A DNA stretch of 64,000 nt from assembly GCA_014773175.1 (NCBI GenBank), contig VXCM01000254.1, positions 131,600 to 195,599 of the forward strand. The letters run 5' to 3'. This document shows positions 12,601 through 23,600 of the stretch, in pieces (the first letter of the stretch is position 1; every line of letters starts with the position of its first letter). The position numbers and the translations under genes were made by a program. The notes under the pieces were generated by a model. It did no database searches. It was not told the DNA's origin and was given only the letters and a program-made list of their open reading frames with translations. This stretch comes from Lucifuga dentata. Its lineage: Eukaryota > Chordata > Actinopteri > Ophidiiformes > Bythitidae.

Positions 12601-15600
12601 AAGATTTGTGATACACACAAAATACAGATTTGTCATCATTAAGGCAAAATCTAAAGTTATATGTAAATTTAGCTCAGATTTATTTAGTCAAAAAATTTAT
12701 GACTGGGACTTTAATATTCACACTCCTTTTCAGGATAGGACAGGAATCCCTCTTCACTTCTGGGGGGTGTTTGATGGCCACGCAGGCTCTGGAGCTGCTA
12801 TCATGGCCTCTAAGCTTCTTCACCGCCTCATAAGAGACCGTTTGGGAGAAATCTCCCACCTGCTGGAGAACCCCTCCAATCCGCCTCCTATCTGTCTGAC
12901 CAAGAATGGAAGTCCTTACCAGGCAGAGACGAAGAAAGGAGCTGCACAGGAGCCAGAAGACCCCGACGCTATCAGCGACCCCTCTGTTCGCTTTCACATG
13001 GAGAAGATTGTCAGTTTGGAGAGTCTGGTGATGGGAGTCATAGAGACCGCTTTCAGACAGATGGTGAGCAGGAGATGATACTAATATTACATGTTGTAAT
13101 CATGTGCAATATGAAACAGTGTCTTTTAGGCTGCATTGAGGTTTTTCACTATAATAGTTTAAGATAACAGCATGAAAAGTTTAAAGTTCATTACAAAGAT
13201 ATAATGTAATATCAGTAAGCTGCACAAAGCACAGTCCAGCCAGTATGTGATGCTTTGTACCAAATGATACCAGAGGGAGGGAGAAAAATTATCAAATGCT
13301 GATGAAGTCAGCTTTCTCTGGAAGGCTAACTGCTTTTTAAAAATTTCCCTTGAGTCTTAATTTCTTCCTGTGGGTGGATGAGTCCATAACTGGGATTTCA
13401 GGTTGGACAAATAAGTGGAATCTACTGGGTCTCAGTTTGGAAGAATTAATGAAGTTGCTAATGTGAGATTTAAGATTGCCCCTTGTTTCTCTCCATATTC
13501 AGCACTGCTGTTTTTCCATTTTAGTTTTGAATATAAATACTGTATATAAAAGGAGAAAGAATGACAGTGATTGTTGGTGTTGGTGACCTTTTGATTTGAA
13601 CCTTTTTTTTTTTTTTTTTTTTTTACCTCTCTTTCTTTCAGGATGATCTAATTGAAAAGGAAAAAGCTTCCTATGTCATCTCTGGTGGGTGTTGTGCCTT
13701 AGCTGCCATCCATTTGCTGGGGAAACTCTACGTGGCCAATGCTGGAGATAGCAGGTGAGAGTCTGAAAAACATGGCTTAGCAATTTCTCTTTAATGTGAT
13801 ATTGTTTGTTTGCAGAACTCTGATGTTGCTAAAATCATAATCACACAAATGCATTAAGTGTTAAATGTGATACATTATGGATTTCTAATGTACATGGAGC
13901 TAATTTCATTAAAAACCAAAGATCTTAATGTGCACTGTTATGTTCAGGTACATTATACATTAAATTTTAATCATAGAAACTAGCATGTTTAATGCTATAT
14001 CAGAAAAGAAAAGACTTTGTCATGTTGATTAGGAGAGATGGAAAATTAAGTTCATTTTGCATTTTATTGTTGTTTCTGCATGCTGCATCATGATGTCACA
14101 ATTTGCTGAGGAAACTGAGTGCAGAAAAGTAAATGTGGTTCTGTTTGTGTAAACCTCTTCTTTTCTCTTTTCTCTCTCCAGGGCCATAATCATACGAAAC
14201 AATGAAATCATTCCCATGACTAATGAATTCACACCTGAGTCAGAGAGGCAGCGGCTGCAATATCTGGTATTCGTTATCTTTTATGTTACACATGGCAATC
14301 AAAATTGATGTACAATGGCTCATGAATCTGTTCAAGGCGATTTTTTTACTTTAAGCACAAAAAATGCAAAATTCTGAGTGACAATCTTGCTAGTCGAGTG
14401 AGATTTTACTGCCTGTAAAGAATCTGTATCTTCAAATGAACACTGCATCAACCAAAATAGAAAAGGAAGGAAGTACTGTATTGCCCTAAATTGATATTCA
14501 CCAGTTGCCTGTTGTAGGAGCTGATTCTAGTTCTGAGTCACAGAGTGGGTGGATGGTGTTGGTGCTGCAACAGGAAGCTGTTTTGTACACAGTATTAATC
14601 CACTCTTTACATATACACTCTGCCTAAATCAGGGTAATTTAAGGCTTTTAACTGATGGTATTATATAAATGTATGCATGTAGCATCAAAAAATAAAACAC
14701 ATACCGTTTCTGCTCAGCTGTTAATTCACTGCCACTGATTTCTTCTATATTGATGGAATATAAATGTATTCTCCTGTTGCTCGCACTGTAATCTGAGCAA
14801 GAAAATTTACAAATATAGGCCCACATCTAAAAGGAAGATTTGTTATAAGTTATATTATGTATTTCAAATTACTGCTTGTGGGGAATATTAAGACTTAACT
14901 GGAGTTTGATGCATTGTGTCATTTTGTGTCACCTAAGGGCTTCCTGAGGCCAGAGCTCCTGGGAAATGAGTTCACTCACATTGAGTTCCCTCGTCGGATT
15001 CAGCACAGTGAGCTGGGAAAAAAGATGCTCTACCGAGATCACACTATGACTGGCTGGTAAACCTGAAGATCCTTTTTAATTACATTTCTGACAGTTAATT
15101 ACTATTTCCAGAAACGTTTGATTGCAGAGTGTTTCAGAGAAATCACTCATGAATTCCAAACTGATTATCTGTTGGTTTTTTTGATCTTAGGGCTTACAAG
15201 ACAATAATTGAAGATGATCTGAAATTCCCCTTGATATATGGAGAGGGAAAAAAGGTAAGAGACAGGAAATAATTTAATGTATTGTACTCATTACACAGGC
15301 ATTTCCAAATATTAAGGTGCAACTTCTACGTAACGATATGATCATAACATAATCAGACATTTTCAACAAGAGAAGTCAACAGATTTTACTTTGCTTTGCA
15401 TGACCCAAACCAATAACCCACATGTCCCTGTGTGTCTGCGTGTGTTGGTATACACAGGCACGGGTCATGGCGACAATCGGAGTAACCCGTGGGCTTGGAG
15501 ATCATGACCTCAAGGTGTACAACTCCAACATTCACATCAAGCCCTTCCTCTCATGTGTTCCTGAGGTGAGTGTGAGGATCTAACCTGTGAATTCAGGGAT

Positions 15601-17026
15601 GCACAGACTCCATTTTGGTTGTCAGCATAGCCCACAAGTTGCTGCATATTGCTGCTTTACCTTAGAGCATCAAGCTGAATACTAATTGGTGCAAAGGACT
15701 ACACCCACACTCCAGTGTTGGCTATTTTTTTTTTTACATGTCATCATTTGTAACCTTTTATCCAGGAAGGGTTAGCTGCAGCACACTGGATTTTCAGTAA
15801 CACATTAATAATCACATTTATTTTGTTTTTAGAGATATAAAATATCCTCTGCATCTCTCTCTCTCTCTCTCTAGCCCTTCTTTCTCAATTCTTGTTGCAG
15901 GATCATAGGAATATTGTATTTAAGTTTCAAATAAACTCAAACATAGCTTTAATACAAGCTTATTTGAGCACACAACACTTATAAGACACTTAAGGTAAAT
16001 GGTTAAAATCTAATATGAGTAGCTTCACCATAATAAATGGAGGTTTTCCTTTATATGTAAGTCTGGATGTGCTAATTTCTACAAAAAAAAAAAAAAAAAT
16101 NAAAAAAAAAAAAAAAAATGTCTAGCACCGTCTTTATACAGAATGTTTTTTAATTAGAGCTGAAAGCTTCAATCAAACATTTGCTAGCTCCAGTTTCTTC
16201 ATTTGGTGATTCTGAAAATGAAAATGATCATTAGTTGCAGCACTAATCATGAGAATGTGATGAATGAAAAAGTAAAAAAATATACTTTTCTGTCACAGGT
16301 GAAGGTTTATGACCTGGCTGATAACAAACATGGCCCAGATGACGTCCTGGTCATGGGTACAGATGGACTGTGGGATGTAACGACAGACAGAGAAGTGGCA
16401 GATGCCGTGTCAGCCTATTTATCCTGCTGTGATCCTTCTGATCCCATGAGGTATGGAGTCTGCTCAGTAATCCTTTAGATGAGGCTTTCATGTTATTAAA
16501 TGGCTGTTACTTATGCTACATACTGTAGGAACATGATCATAAATAATGACGGCTGCACAGTTTAGTAAAGTCATTGGATAGTACTACAGTATAAAGTACA
16601 GTATGAGTGCTGGACTTAATTGAACACTACGACCACTAGATGGCGACATTTACAAATATTTAAACTACAACAAGTTACAACTGCTTTGCATTTACTGAAA
16701 ATTATTAAGTGAATAATGCAGGAGGCACATGTGAATCTGTATTATGTTTGTCCTAAGCACTAAAACCGTTATGAATTATGCTTTTTTTTTTTTTTTGNTT
16801 TTTTTTTTTTTTTGGCGTGAATTATAGTGTATCTGAAAATGTTTAATATGTTGTGTTTTTGTCATCTGTGTCACAAAGGTACACACTGGCAGCCCAGGAC
16901 CTGTTGATGAGGTCACGAGGAGTGCTGAAGGAGCGTGGCTGGCGGTTACCCAATGAGAAACTGGGCTCAGGAGATGACATCACCGTATTCATCATCCCAC
17001 TGGCAGGGGATGAGTCAGAAACATGA
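3612..17026 (+). CDS. ppm1j: PP2C-family Ser/Thr phosphatase 1J (492 aa, 10 coding exons)
   Basis: Metal-dependent (Mg/Mn) serine/threonine phosphatase of the PPM1H/J/M branch. Exons: 3612-3856, 10707-10821, 12734-13063, 13642-13754, 14182-14266, 14938-15056, 15191-15254, 15458-15565, 16299-16450, 16879-17026. All junctions are GT-AG and phases agree, giving 1479 nt. PP2C motifs are visible in order: NEDQ (residues 92-95), VFDGHAGSG (132-140, metal-binding Asp134), GDSR (265-268), TDGLWD (414-419) and GSGDD (473-477). FPYGRP and LPWRTGYAE near the N-terminus are typical of this branch, and the length fits (human PPM1J is about 505 aa). A His-rich stretch follows residue 16. The J assignment over H or M rests on adjacency to rhoc and mov10. 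The ATG is the first one in frame that leads into the conserved N-terminus. Confidence 0.93.
5091..5545. mobile_element. Fold-back MITE with 89 bp inner arms
   Basis: Positions 5121-5209 and 5427-5515 are inverted copies of each other with few mismatches. Pairing resumes at the outer ends, where GGCTGTGAAAAA at 5091 matches the complement of the sequence ending at 5545. A short palindrome of GTGATCC and GGATCAC lies in the middle. There is no coding potential. The structure fits a miniature inverted-repeat element in ppm1j intron 1; superfamily not recognised. Confidence 0.75.
6480..6740. repeat. Dispersed teleost repeat fragment
   Basis: The segment contains TCATCCAGGACATCAG, CTTGAAGACGTTTCACC and CAGTTGCC-type phrases that I associate with a common interspersed repeat in fish genomes. 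Its right part (GTGTGAATGACTCTCAGAGGAT) is shared with the inverted repeat at 26770-26942. It lies in ppm1j intron 1. The element class is not resolved from sequence alone. Confidence 0.5.
7445..7470 (+). repeat. (AAAG)n microsatellite
   Basis: Consecutive GAAA/AAAG units in ppm1j intron 1. Confidence 0.9.
9287..9655 (+). repeat. Diverged tandem duplication, about 190 bp unit
   Basis: Segments starting near 9287 and 9480 align along their length. Both contain GTTGATTA, then AACAAAGAAA, then a TTAGCTTCA-like block, then ACATGTTAA, then GACTTTTAG, CCAACATA or CTAACATA, and TGTTGATA, in the same order and spacing. Several substitutions and small indels separate them, so the duplication is old. 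It lies in ppm1j intron 1 and runs straight into the double hairpin at 9634-9727. Confidence 0.7.
9634..9727. repeat. Two abutting near-perfect hairpins
   Basis: Hairpin 1 pairs 9634-9655 with 9657-9678 (22 bp arms, one-base spacer, no mismatch). Hairpin 2 pairs 9677-9699 with 9705-9727 (23 bp arms, 5-base loop TCCTG). They share two bases. No flanking terminal repeat was found. Origin unknown: serial template switching and a small fold-back element are both possible. Confidence 0.85.
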
Positions 17027-17418
17027 TAAGGTTTTGTACCCACCACTATGACAGGGATAACTTTTTGGGGTCCTTCCCACAGGCCTTCCAAACTCCCTAA
17101 ACCCCGGACCAGAAGGAGAAAAAAACCCACTTTTGTCATAGGGAAGATTTGGGTCTGAGCCACACCTTCATTGACCACTAAATCAGATCCAGTCCTGCCG
17201 CTTCACTTCAACCTAGTCCAGGAACAGGCACCCATATTGTTTAGTTGGTTTGCAACAAAAGATTTTCAGTGTCATTGTATCATAAGTCGCACCTTTTCTC
17301 TCAGATCTGCTTTTTGTGATGTTGCCAATGAGAATTAAGTCCTTGTAGAATTTTATTTTCATGGTTACTGTGTGTTGACCAGCTACTAAAATCTTTGAAT
17401 GAGCTGGCTGTGTTCTTG

Positions 17419-17476
<58 letters not shown>

Positions 17477-18365
17477 CACACTAAAAGTCACTCCCTTTTG
17501 TAAAAAGCTTTCCACAATTTCACAATCATTCACTAAAAGGGTTTGCAGTACAGAATATGAAGGAAACCAAAGTGATGCCGTTGTGTCATGGGAAAGGACA
17601 GATGTAAAAATGTAAAGATAATAAAAAGATCAAAAAAGAAAAGAATGTTAGATGAAAGTCTGTAATTAAAGGAGCATGGAGGTTTACTGAGGAATGGACC
17701 GAGACAAGTCAGCATTAGACCCAAACAGAATCAGTTGAGTCCTGATTGCTGTAATGAATGAAGACACCTAAAGCACTTGAAGTCTGTTGTATTTGCTCTA
17801 TAAGGTAGCCTGTTTATTGATTTAGAATGTGGAATTATATCTGTATTGAATATGCTTCTAGATCACTATAATTTCTGCTTTTTGCCATTACAGTAAAGAG
17901 AAGGGAAGATTGTGCTTGCTCAGAACAAAGTGATAGACTAATTTCTTTAATTTAATGTTTTTTTATTTGTCAGACCCAGAGAAAAATGTAATTTGTTATT
18001 AATAAATGTCTTGGTATAGAAGGATGTGAAAACTCCACACATATGCCTTATTAGATGAGAGAGACTTTCTGTGTTTTTTTTTTTCCTCAAATGCACTAAA
18101 TTTGGTCATTGTAGTGGTGAAAAAGATTATTGTATGCCTTTAAACAGACCTCTTTTGTACCATTTTGTTATGTCATGTTGTTAGTTAAATTATCCTTATA
18201 TTTTTGAAGAAAACTTTGGTTGTAAGTAGTGTCAGAAATTTTATTTTTCTGTTTTTATCCATGATAGTTTGCTTAGAGATGGTCTGTCTGAGAAGGTGAG
18301 CTACCATAACGGAAAGTGGAGGAGTAATGTGTACCAGTTTGGAAATAAACCAGATTTGTCCCTTT
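17027..18365 (+). other. ppm1j: Probable ppm1j 3' UTR
   Basis: The region follows the TGA at 17024-17026 and has no coding potential. It holds a long (AC)n tract at 17421-17472. AATAAA hexamers near 18000 and at 18344-18349 are candidate polyadenylation signals; the latter is the last before the low-complexity intergenic region. Confidence 0.5.
17421..17472 (+). repeat. (AC)26 microsatellite
   Basis: Uninterrupted AC dinucleotides in the ppm1j 3' UTR. Likely polymorphic. Confidence 0.95.
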
Positions 18366-18756
18366 TTTAAAACGTATTTACATGTGTGTGTGTCTGATTA
18401 GCCCCATGTCTCTCAAAAACACATGAATGAGATATCCACTATTTAAAAAGGACGCCCATTCACTCATTTCAAATCCTGGTGTGAACATTATGGGCTGTTA
18501 TTGAAAGAGAGAAGCATTAAGATCATTTATCAGGACACTACCTCATTTGTTTTTCATATATTGAATATGTTTCTAAGAAGGAGTTTTGTCCACAGGCTAT
18601 TACAAATTAAAATAATTTATCCTTACTCCGCAATTACAGAGAAAAATAGGTAATGTATCAACTTTGTATATACGCTGACATGACTATTCAATAATTCAAT
18701 AATAGATCATAAATTTTAGTCACAAACTTAAAATACTATACATGTTAGAAAATGAT

Positions 18757-18800
<44 letters not shown>
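18757..18800 (+). repeat. (TG)n microsatellite
   Basis: TG run with one early TGCG interruption, between ppm1j and rhoc. Confidence 0.95.
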
Positions 18801-18801
<1 letters not shown>

Positions 18802-18916
18802 TTGGTAGTCAGTCTTAAGTGCTGCCATTATTTTACTTCATTAACAAAATAGGCTATATAAATATAATTCTGTTAACTATATTTTAATACGCAGATATAC
18901 TAATGATATAACTCTG

Positions 18917-18954
<38 letters not shown>
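18917..18954 (+). repeat. (GC)n(AC)n compound microsatellite
   Basis: A short GCGCGC run leads into an AC run, between ppm1j and the presumed rhoc promoter. Such alternating purine-pyrimidine DNA can adopt Z-form (general knowledge). Confidence 0.9.
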
Positions 18955-18959
<5 letters not shown>

Positions 18960-19043
18960 AACCTACAGGAGTTACTGGATCTTCTAACAGTGATCCACAC
19001 CCACTCTTCCTTCTTGTTGCACGAAATCTTCTTGTACTACGCA

Positions 19044-19051
19044 TGACGTCA
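19044..19051 (+). promoter_or_regulatory. Palindromic CRE (TGACGTCA) near the presumed rhoc promoter
   Basis: Perfect 8-base CREB/ATF consensus in a locally GC-richer stretch about 480 bases before the putative 5' UTR donor at 19533. A functional role in rhoc transcription is inference. Confidence 0.45.
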
Positions 19052-19166
19052 TCTTTTTAACTGTGGAGAGGAAGGAGGCTGGGTGACTGAAGGGAGTGAT
19101 ATCAAGTCAATTGCAACAACAGCGGAAGTAAGGGAATTATACTTCAAGATTACAGTACAAATTTTG

Positions 19167-19223
19167 GTCCATCCATCCATCCATCCATCTATCCATCCAT
19201 CCATTCATCCATCCATCCATCCA
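19167..19223 (+). repeat. (TCCA)n tetranucleotide microsatellite
   Basis: TCCA units with two single-base interruptions. Confidence 0.95.
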
Positions 19224-19369
19224 CCTGCTTAAGATCTTATCAGTTAATTGAACACCATCTAACAAACAGTAATTCAAATTTAGAGTTTTTGTCCCACTTG
19301 AACTGGTAGTTTTATTGTGAAAGTCCTAACTGGAAGCGTCTCCCTGTTAATCCTGTTCCTTGTTTTTGT

Positions 19370-19533
19370 AGGAGGATCTTGTTCTCCTGCCCCGGTTCTC
19401 AGCTCCTTCTCTGTAAAAAATTAGCGAATACTGCAGTAAGAAGTGTGTGAGTGCTTGCGTGTGTGTCACGAGCAAAAGGGAAAAGCACGCGTGGGCTGAA
19501 ATTAGTCACATCGACTCATCTGGCTGGAGACAG
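19370..19533 (+). other. rhoc: Candidate non-coding first exon of rhoc
   Basis: rhoc coding begins two bases after an AG acceptor at 28153, so an upstream non-coding exon must exist. The best candidate is the GC-richer stretch ending in GAGACAG followed by the donor GTAAAT at 19534. It sits downstream of a CRE and has no open frame. The start position is a guess; transcript data would decide. Confidence 0.35.
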
Positions 19534-20133
19534 GTAAATATTCTGCAGTTTGATTAAATATTCTCTCTTTGAAGATAAGTATCCTCATTCTGACACACTG
19601 AAATGACGAGGTGGAGGCTTGTGATAGTTGAATCCGTGGGGTTGTGTGTTATTATAATGTACCGTGCAGTGTGTTGTCAGGGAGAGTTTCAGTACAACTG
19701 TTGATACACGGTTGTTTGTAGTTTGAAAGTCCAGATCCTGTTGGAATATGCTGCCTGTTAACTGCTGCGACCTCATTAAACAGCAAGATCTGCTTTGTGC
19801 CATCTCTGATCTCCAGATATCTTATTGCTTCATTATTTATTGTTTGACCTGCCGTTATGGAATTTTTCTCTGTTCAAAATAATAAGCACATGGAGGATGG
19901 ATCTGAAAAACGTGGATCAGTTAATTGGGGATTTGGATTGATGAGGAAAGATTTGGATTAACTTGCAGCAGAGCGAATCATAGTATTATGTCAATTTCAA
20001 GACTACACACCATTAACATACTTAATATGATGCAACCGCGCTCCAGATTTTAAAACTGTACTTGTACCTATGATATTCATGCAAAACATAGTCTGATATT
20101 TAAAAAAAAAAAAAAAGTGTACTCAGTGGCACC

Positions 20134-20675
20134 TTAAAGGACCATACCAGTGATGGCCAAACCCAGATACATGTTACTGCCCACCATTTTCCAAAACATA
20201 CTGCTGCGGTGTTATATTTTTGAATTGCTTGTCCTACCTTCCAGGCTGCCACTGGTTTCAGTTCATTCCAGTACTCTATAAAAATCCAATTGCAGAGATG
20301 TGAAAGGTGCTTGAGATTGGTAATCTATCACAGCAAACAAGACATCTATAAATTTTTTTGTCAAAGTTGCTTAATTTAATTGTCCAGCACGTAGCTTCAT
20401 GGAAGAATATGTCTCCACTAGGGAATATAAAACAACTTTTATTGAGAAATGAAAAGGCCTGTGCCTTCACAATCATGCATGTTAGCAGGCGAAACATTGA
20501 ATGTTAAGGTGTATCACCTGAAAACTTAATTTTAAGAGATTAGAGGATTTGATAAAATATCACAAAAGCTAAACTCCTGTTTTATATTTTGGGAAATGAT
20601 TGGCAGTAACGTAATATGTATGCAGGTAGCATTTCTTGGGCTCAAACATGCAAAACAATTAGTATTGTCCTTTAA
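20134..20675 (+). mobile_element. TTAA-flanked MITE copy A
   Basis: Begins TTAA AGGACCATACC and ends with the complement (GTCC TTTAA). Inner ends carry diverged forms of the TTTTGCATGTTTGAGCCC block in inverted orientation. About 540 bp with no coding capacity. It shares its interior with copies D, E, F and G. Confidence 0.8.
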
Positions 20676-23600
20676 GTACACCTGTAGAATTTAATGCAAT
20701 CCAACACAGTAACCCTGTAATTAGTCTTAGCTTCGTGAAGCTGATAGTGTGTTTTTGTGAACGCTGTGTTAGAGAAACTGCTTCTTCATTTCGATGGACA
20801 TTTTTGAGGCCATATTCTGGTGATGTTATAATGGAACACCATCCTCATACATGTGGAGCAGGGGACAGACAAAATGATAGAAGCACCTCTCTTGTGCAGT
20901 CCAATAAAATCCATCAAATTTTTACAAGAGAGCTGAGCCAATGACTCTCTTATGCATCGTCATTAAACATAATGAACTTCACAAAGGTTGGAAGTGGGTC
21001 CATCTAAGGAGAAAATCAAGAGTTTTAAAGTACGGGGCTGGTGTATTTTAAAGGCATATTTTGACACAAATACACACTTGTGCATTTGTGTGACGTGTGT
21101 TTGCTGTAGATACACAACAGCTGAAGCAAGAGACCCAGAAAAATGCGACAGGCTCCTCTCAGTCAGCCAGTCAGTCCTGTTTGGCTGCTTACGACATGAG
21201 TTATTGAGAAAAAAGTGAGTCGTGAGGTGCTTTGCCATGTATGCTCTGGCTGCAGTTCTGCTTAAGAAGCTGACCAGAGTTTGGCCTCTCAGGTCATCAT
21301 GTCCTGAATGCAACCAGCTGACTTGATGGGATATCCTCTTCTAGTTTATTTCTTTACAAATCTGGGTATTTGTCAGTGTCTGCCTTAAGTGTTTTAAATT
21401 CAAGACTACTTGATGGAAGCCATGAAGGTGAAAAGGCCGTGGGTCATTACTTCATAAATGGGCAGCTAGATGACCTTTGTTAATGATTCTCCCGTTAATC
21501 TCATGTCATTGTGTCAGAGGTACAGATCTTTTTCCCTATTAATGAATCAATCTATTATTGGATTAATGGTTTAGTGTATTAAAATGATGATAAATGCCAA
21601 TCATAATTTCCCACTTCAAATTCATGTTTTATCTGAACAGTTAAAAAAAAAAAAAAAAAAAANAAAAAAAAAAAAAAAAAAGCCAAAATTACTCAATTTA
21701 CATTCATGAAAAACAGAGAAAAGCACCAAATTATCACATTGGAAAAGCTGAAACCAGCGTAAAAATTGGCATTTTTACTTGATAAATAATTGTTAATGAT
21801 TTGCTTTGTTGAATTGATTAATTACTTAGCTATTTTTTGGATAAAGTTCTGTTATATTCTGTTTATCTTGTGTTAAATTTAGATTAAAATAAAGAAAATT
21901 AGCTCAATTTTTGTCCTGAAGTTGCAAGCAAAGGGTCATATCTGCATTTATTTTCTGCTCTGACTACATGTCAGGATATTTGATAATTTCCACCAGTAAT
22001 TCATGACTCAGTGAAAGTAAGGAGCTGGTGTGTTTGTAATATACCAGAAAAATCGCTTGATTAGCCTGTTTACTCTGAGATCATCACTGGGGACATGGTT
22101 TTGCCATAAAAAAAAAAAAAACTGGAAAAAATCAGTAATTTCCTCTTAGAAATGAATGGCAGTTGTTGCATTAAAAGTACAGGAGGAAATTCTTGTAAAA
22201 AAAAAAAACAAAAACATAAAAATCACGTTCTTAAGAATAATAAAGTAATTCTTATTTTCTTGTAAAAAGAAAATTTTGCGCTATAAGACAGGTCCAGACT
22301 AGAATCAAGGTTCGTTTATCTTGTTCCTTTGCAACTTCTGTATAATAACAACTTAAGGAAACAACTGTACAGCAAATATTGGCTAAAAGCTTTCTGACAA
22401 TATCTGAAGAAAAAAGAAAACATGGAATGCAGCTCTGGGTGACCTGCGGGAAGGGCAAAACAATCATATTTGGCCTCATTGCCTGCAATGTTTTTGCATT
22501 TGCATGACCTCAACAAGAACTCATGACAGTTGAAGCACTTTCTCTTGTTATTTCTTTGTCTATCTCTGACATGTGTTTTAGATATTAAACACATGTAGCT
22601 TATGAAGACTGAAAGCCGCCTCTACCCCCTTGGACGGGGTCACGCTAGAGTCTGTGCTCTGCTTAGCTTGTTGCATAACTCCTGTTGGCCCCTAAGCCTT
22701 AGGAGACCTCTTGAGAGAAAACCAGAGGTGGTGTGTTCATTAACCAGGCATTTCTGAAATAGTTGTAGGATGTAATTTGCTTTCCTATGCATTTTAATGG
22801 CAGCTTTCTCTACCGTGTCGTGTTGTTTTTGGATCACTGGATGTCCTGAAGTTTTATGTAGACTTTCCAGTATCTGAAAGCATTATTGGAGTCAGTCAGC
22901 AATGAAGTCCTCTTAATTGCTTTAGAACTTGTCAGTCGATGCATACAGACCACAGTGCTACAGCTAAAACTCTTTATTTCTGTTGGCAACGCAGCCAGAT
23001 TAATTTTTTTTACCACATAATAGTCTGCTGGTGCAGCCCAGAAAGTAAAATATTCATAATGGTGATGGCTGTTTAGATGTGGCTTAGCGATAATCCAAAA
23101 AGTGGTTTGAGTTGGAATCTATGCAGAAAGGGGCAGAGTGAAGAATGATAGTGTATTTTTTCCCCTTATGTGTAGCTGCCGATACTTTGTTAGTGAGCTA
23201 CAAAAAAACCAAAAAGTAATTCTGGCTCAGAATTATATTCTTTGACATTTAGAAAAGGAATATGCCAGATTGTCTGTGAGGCCTTTGATTCCACCTAAAA
23301 ATCCACTCTCAATTTGACAGCTAAATGAAGTTCTGAGCCTATCAGAGAAAGATCTGAGGTGTTTTAGTACATTTTTAAAATAATGGGGATTTTCTAGATG
23401 TTTTCATAGATGTTATTTCCTCATCATCTCAGACAAATAATGTTGCAGCTGAAGCCTTTTTTAATTCTTCAGAGGAGGTGAAAGGGGAGTAGAGCGGCTG
23501 CTGAACTACTTTAAAGCCTCAGCCATGGGTAGCAGCCAGCAAATACACAGTTTAATGGCTGCTTGTTGGCTTAGTCAGTCCCAGTTTGTGTAAAAGTCAG

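Noticed and set aside
22600..22740. Possible tRNA or small RNA in a GC-richer patch
   Set aside because: No cloverleaf, no A and B boxes in correct spacing.
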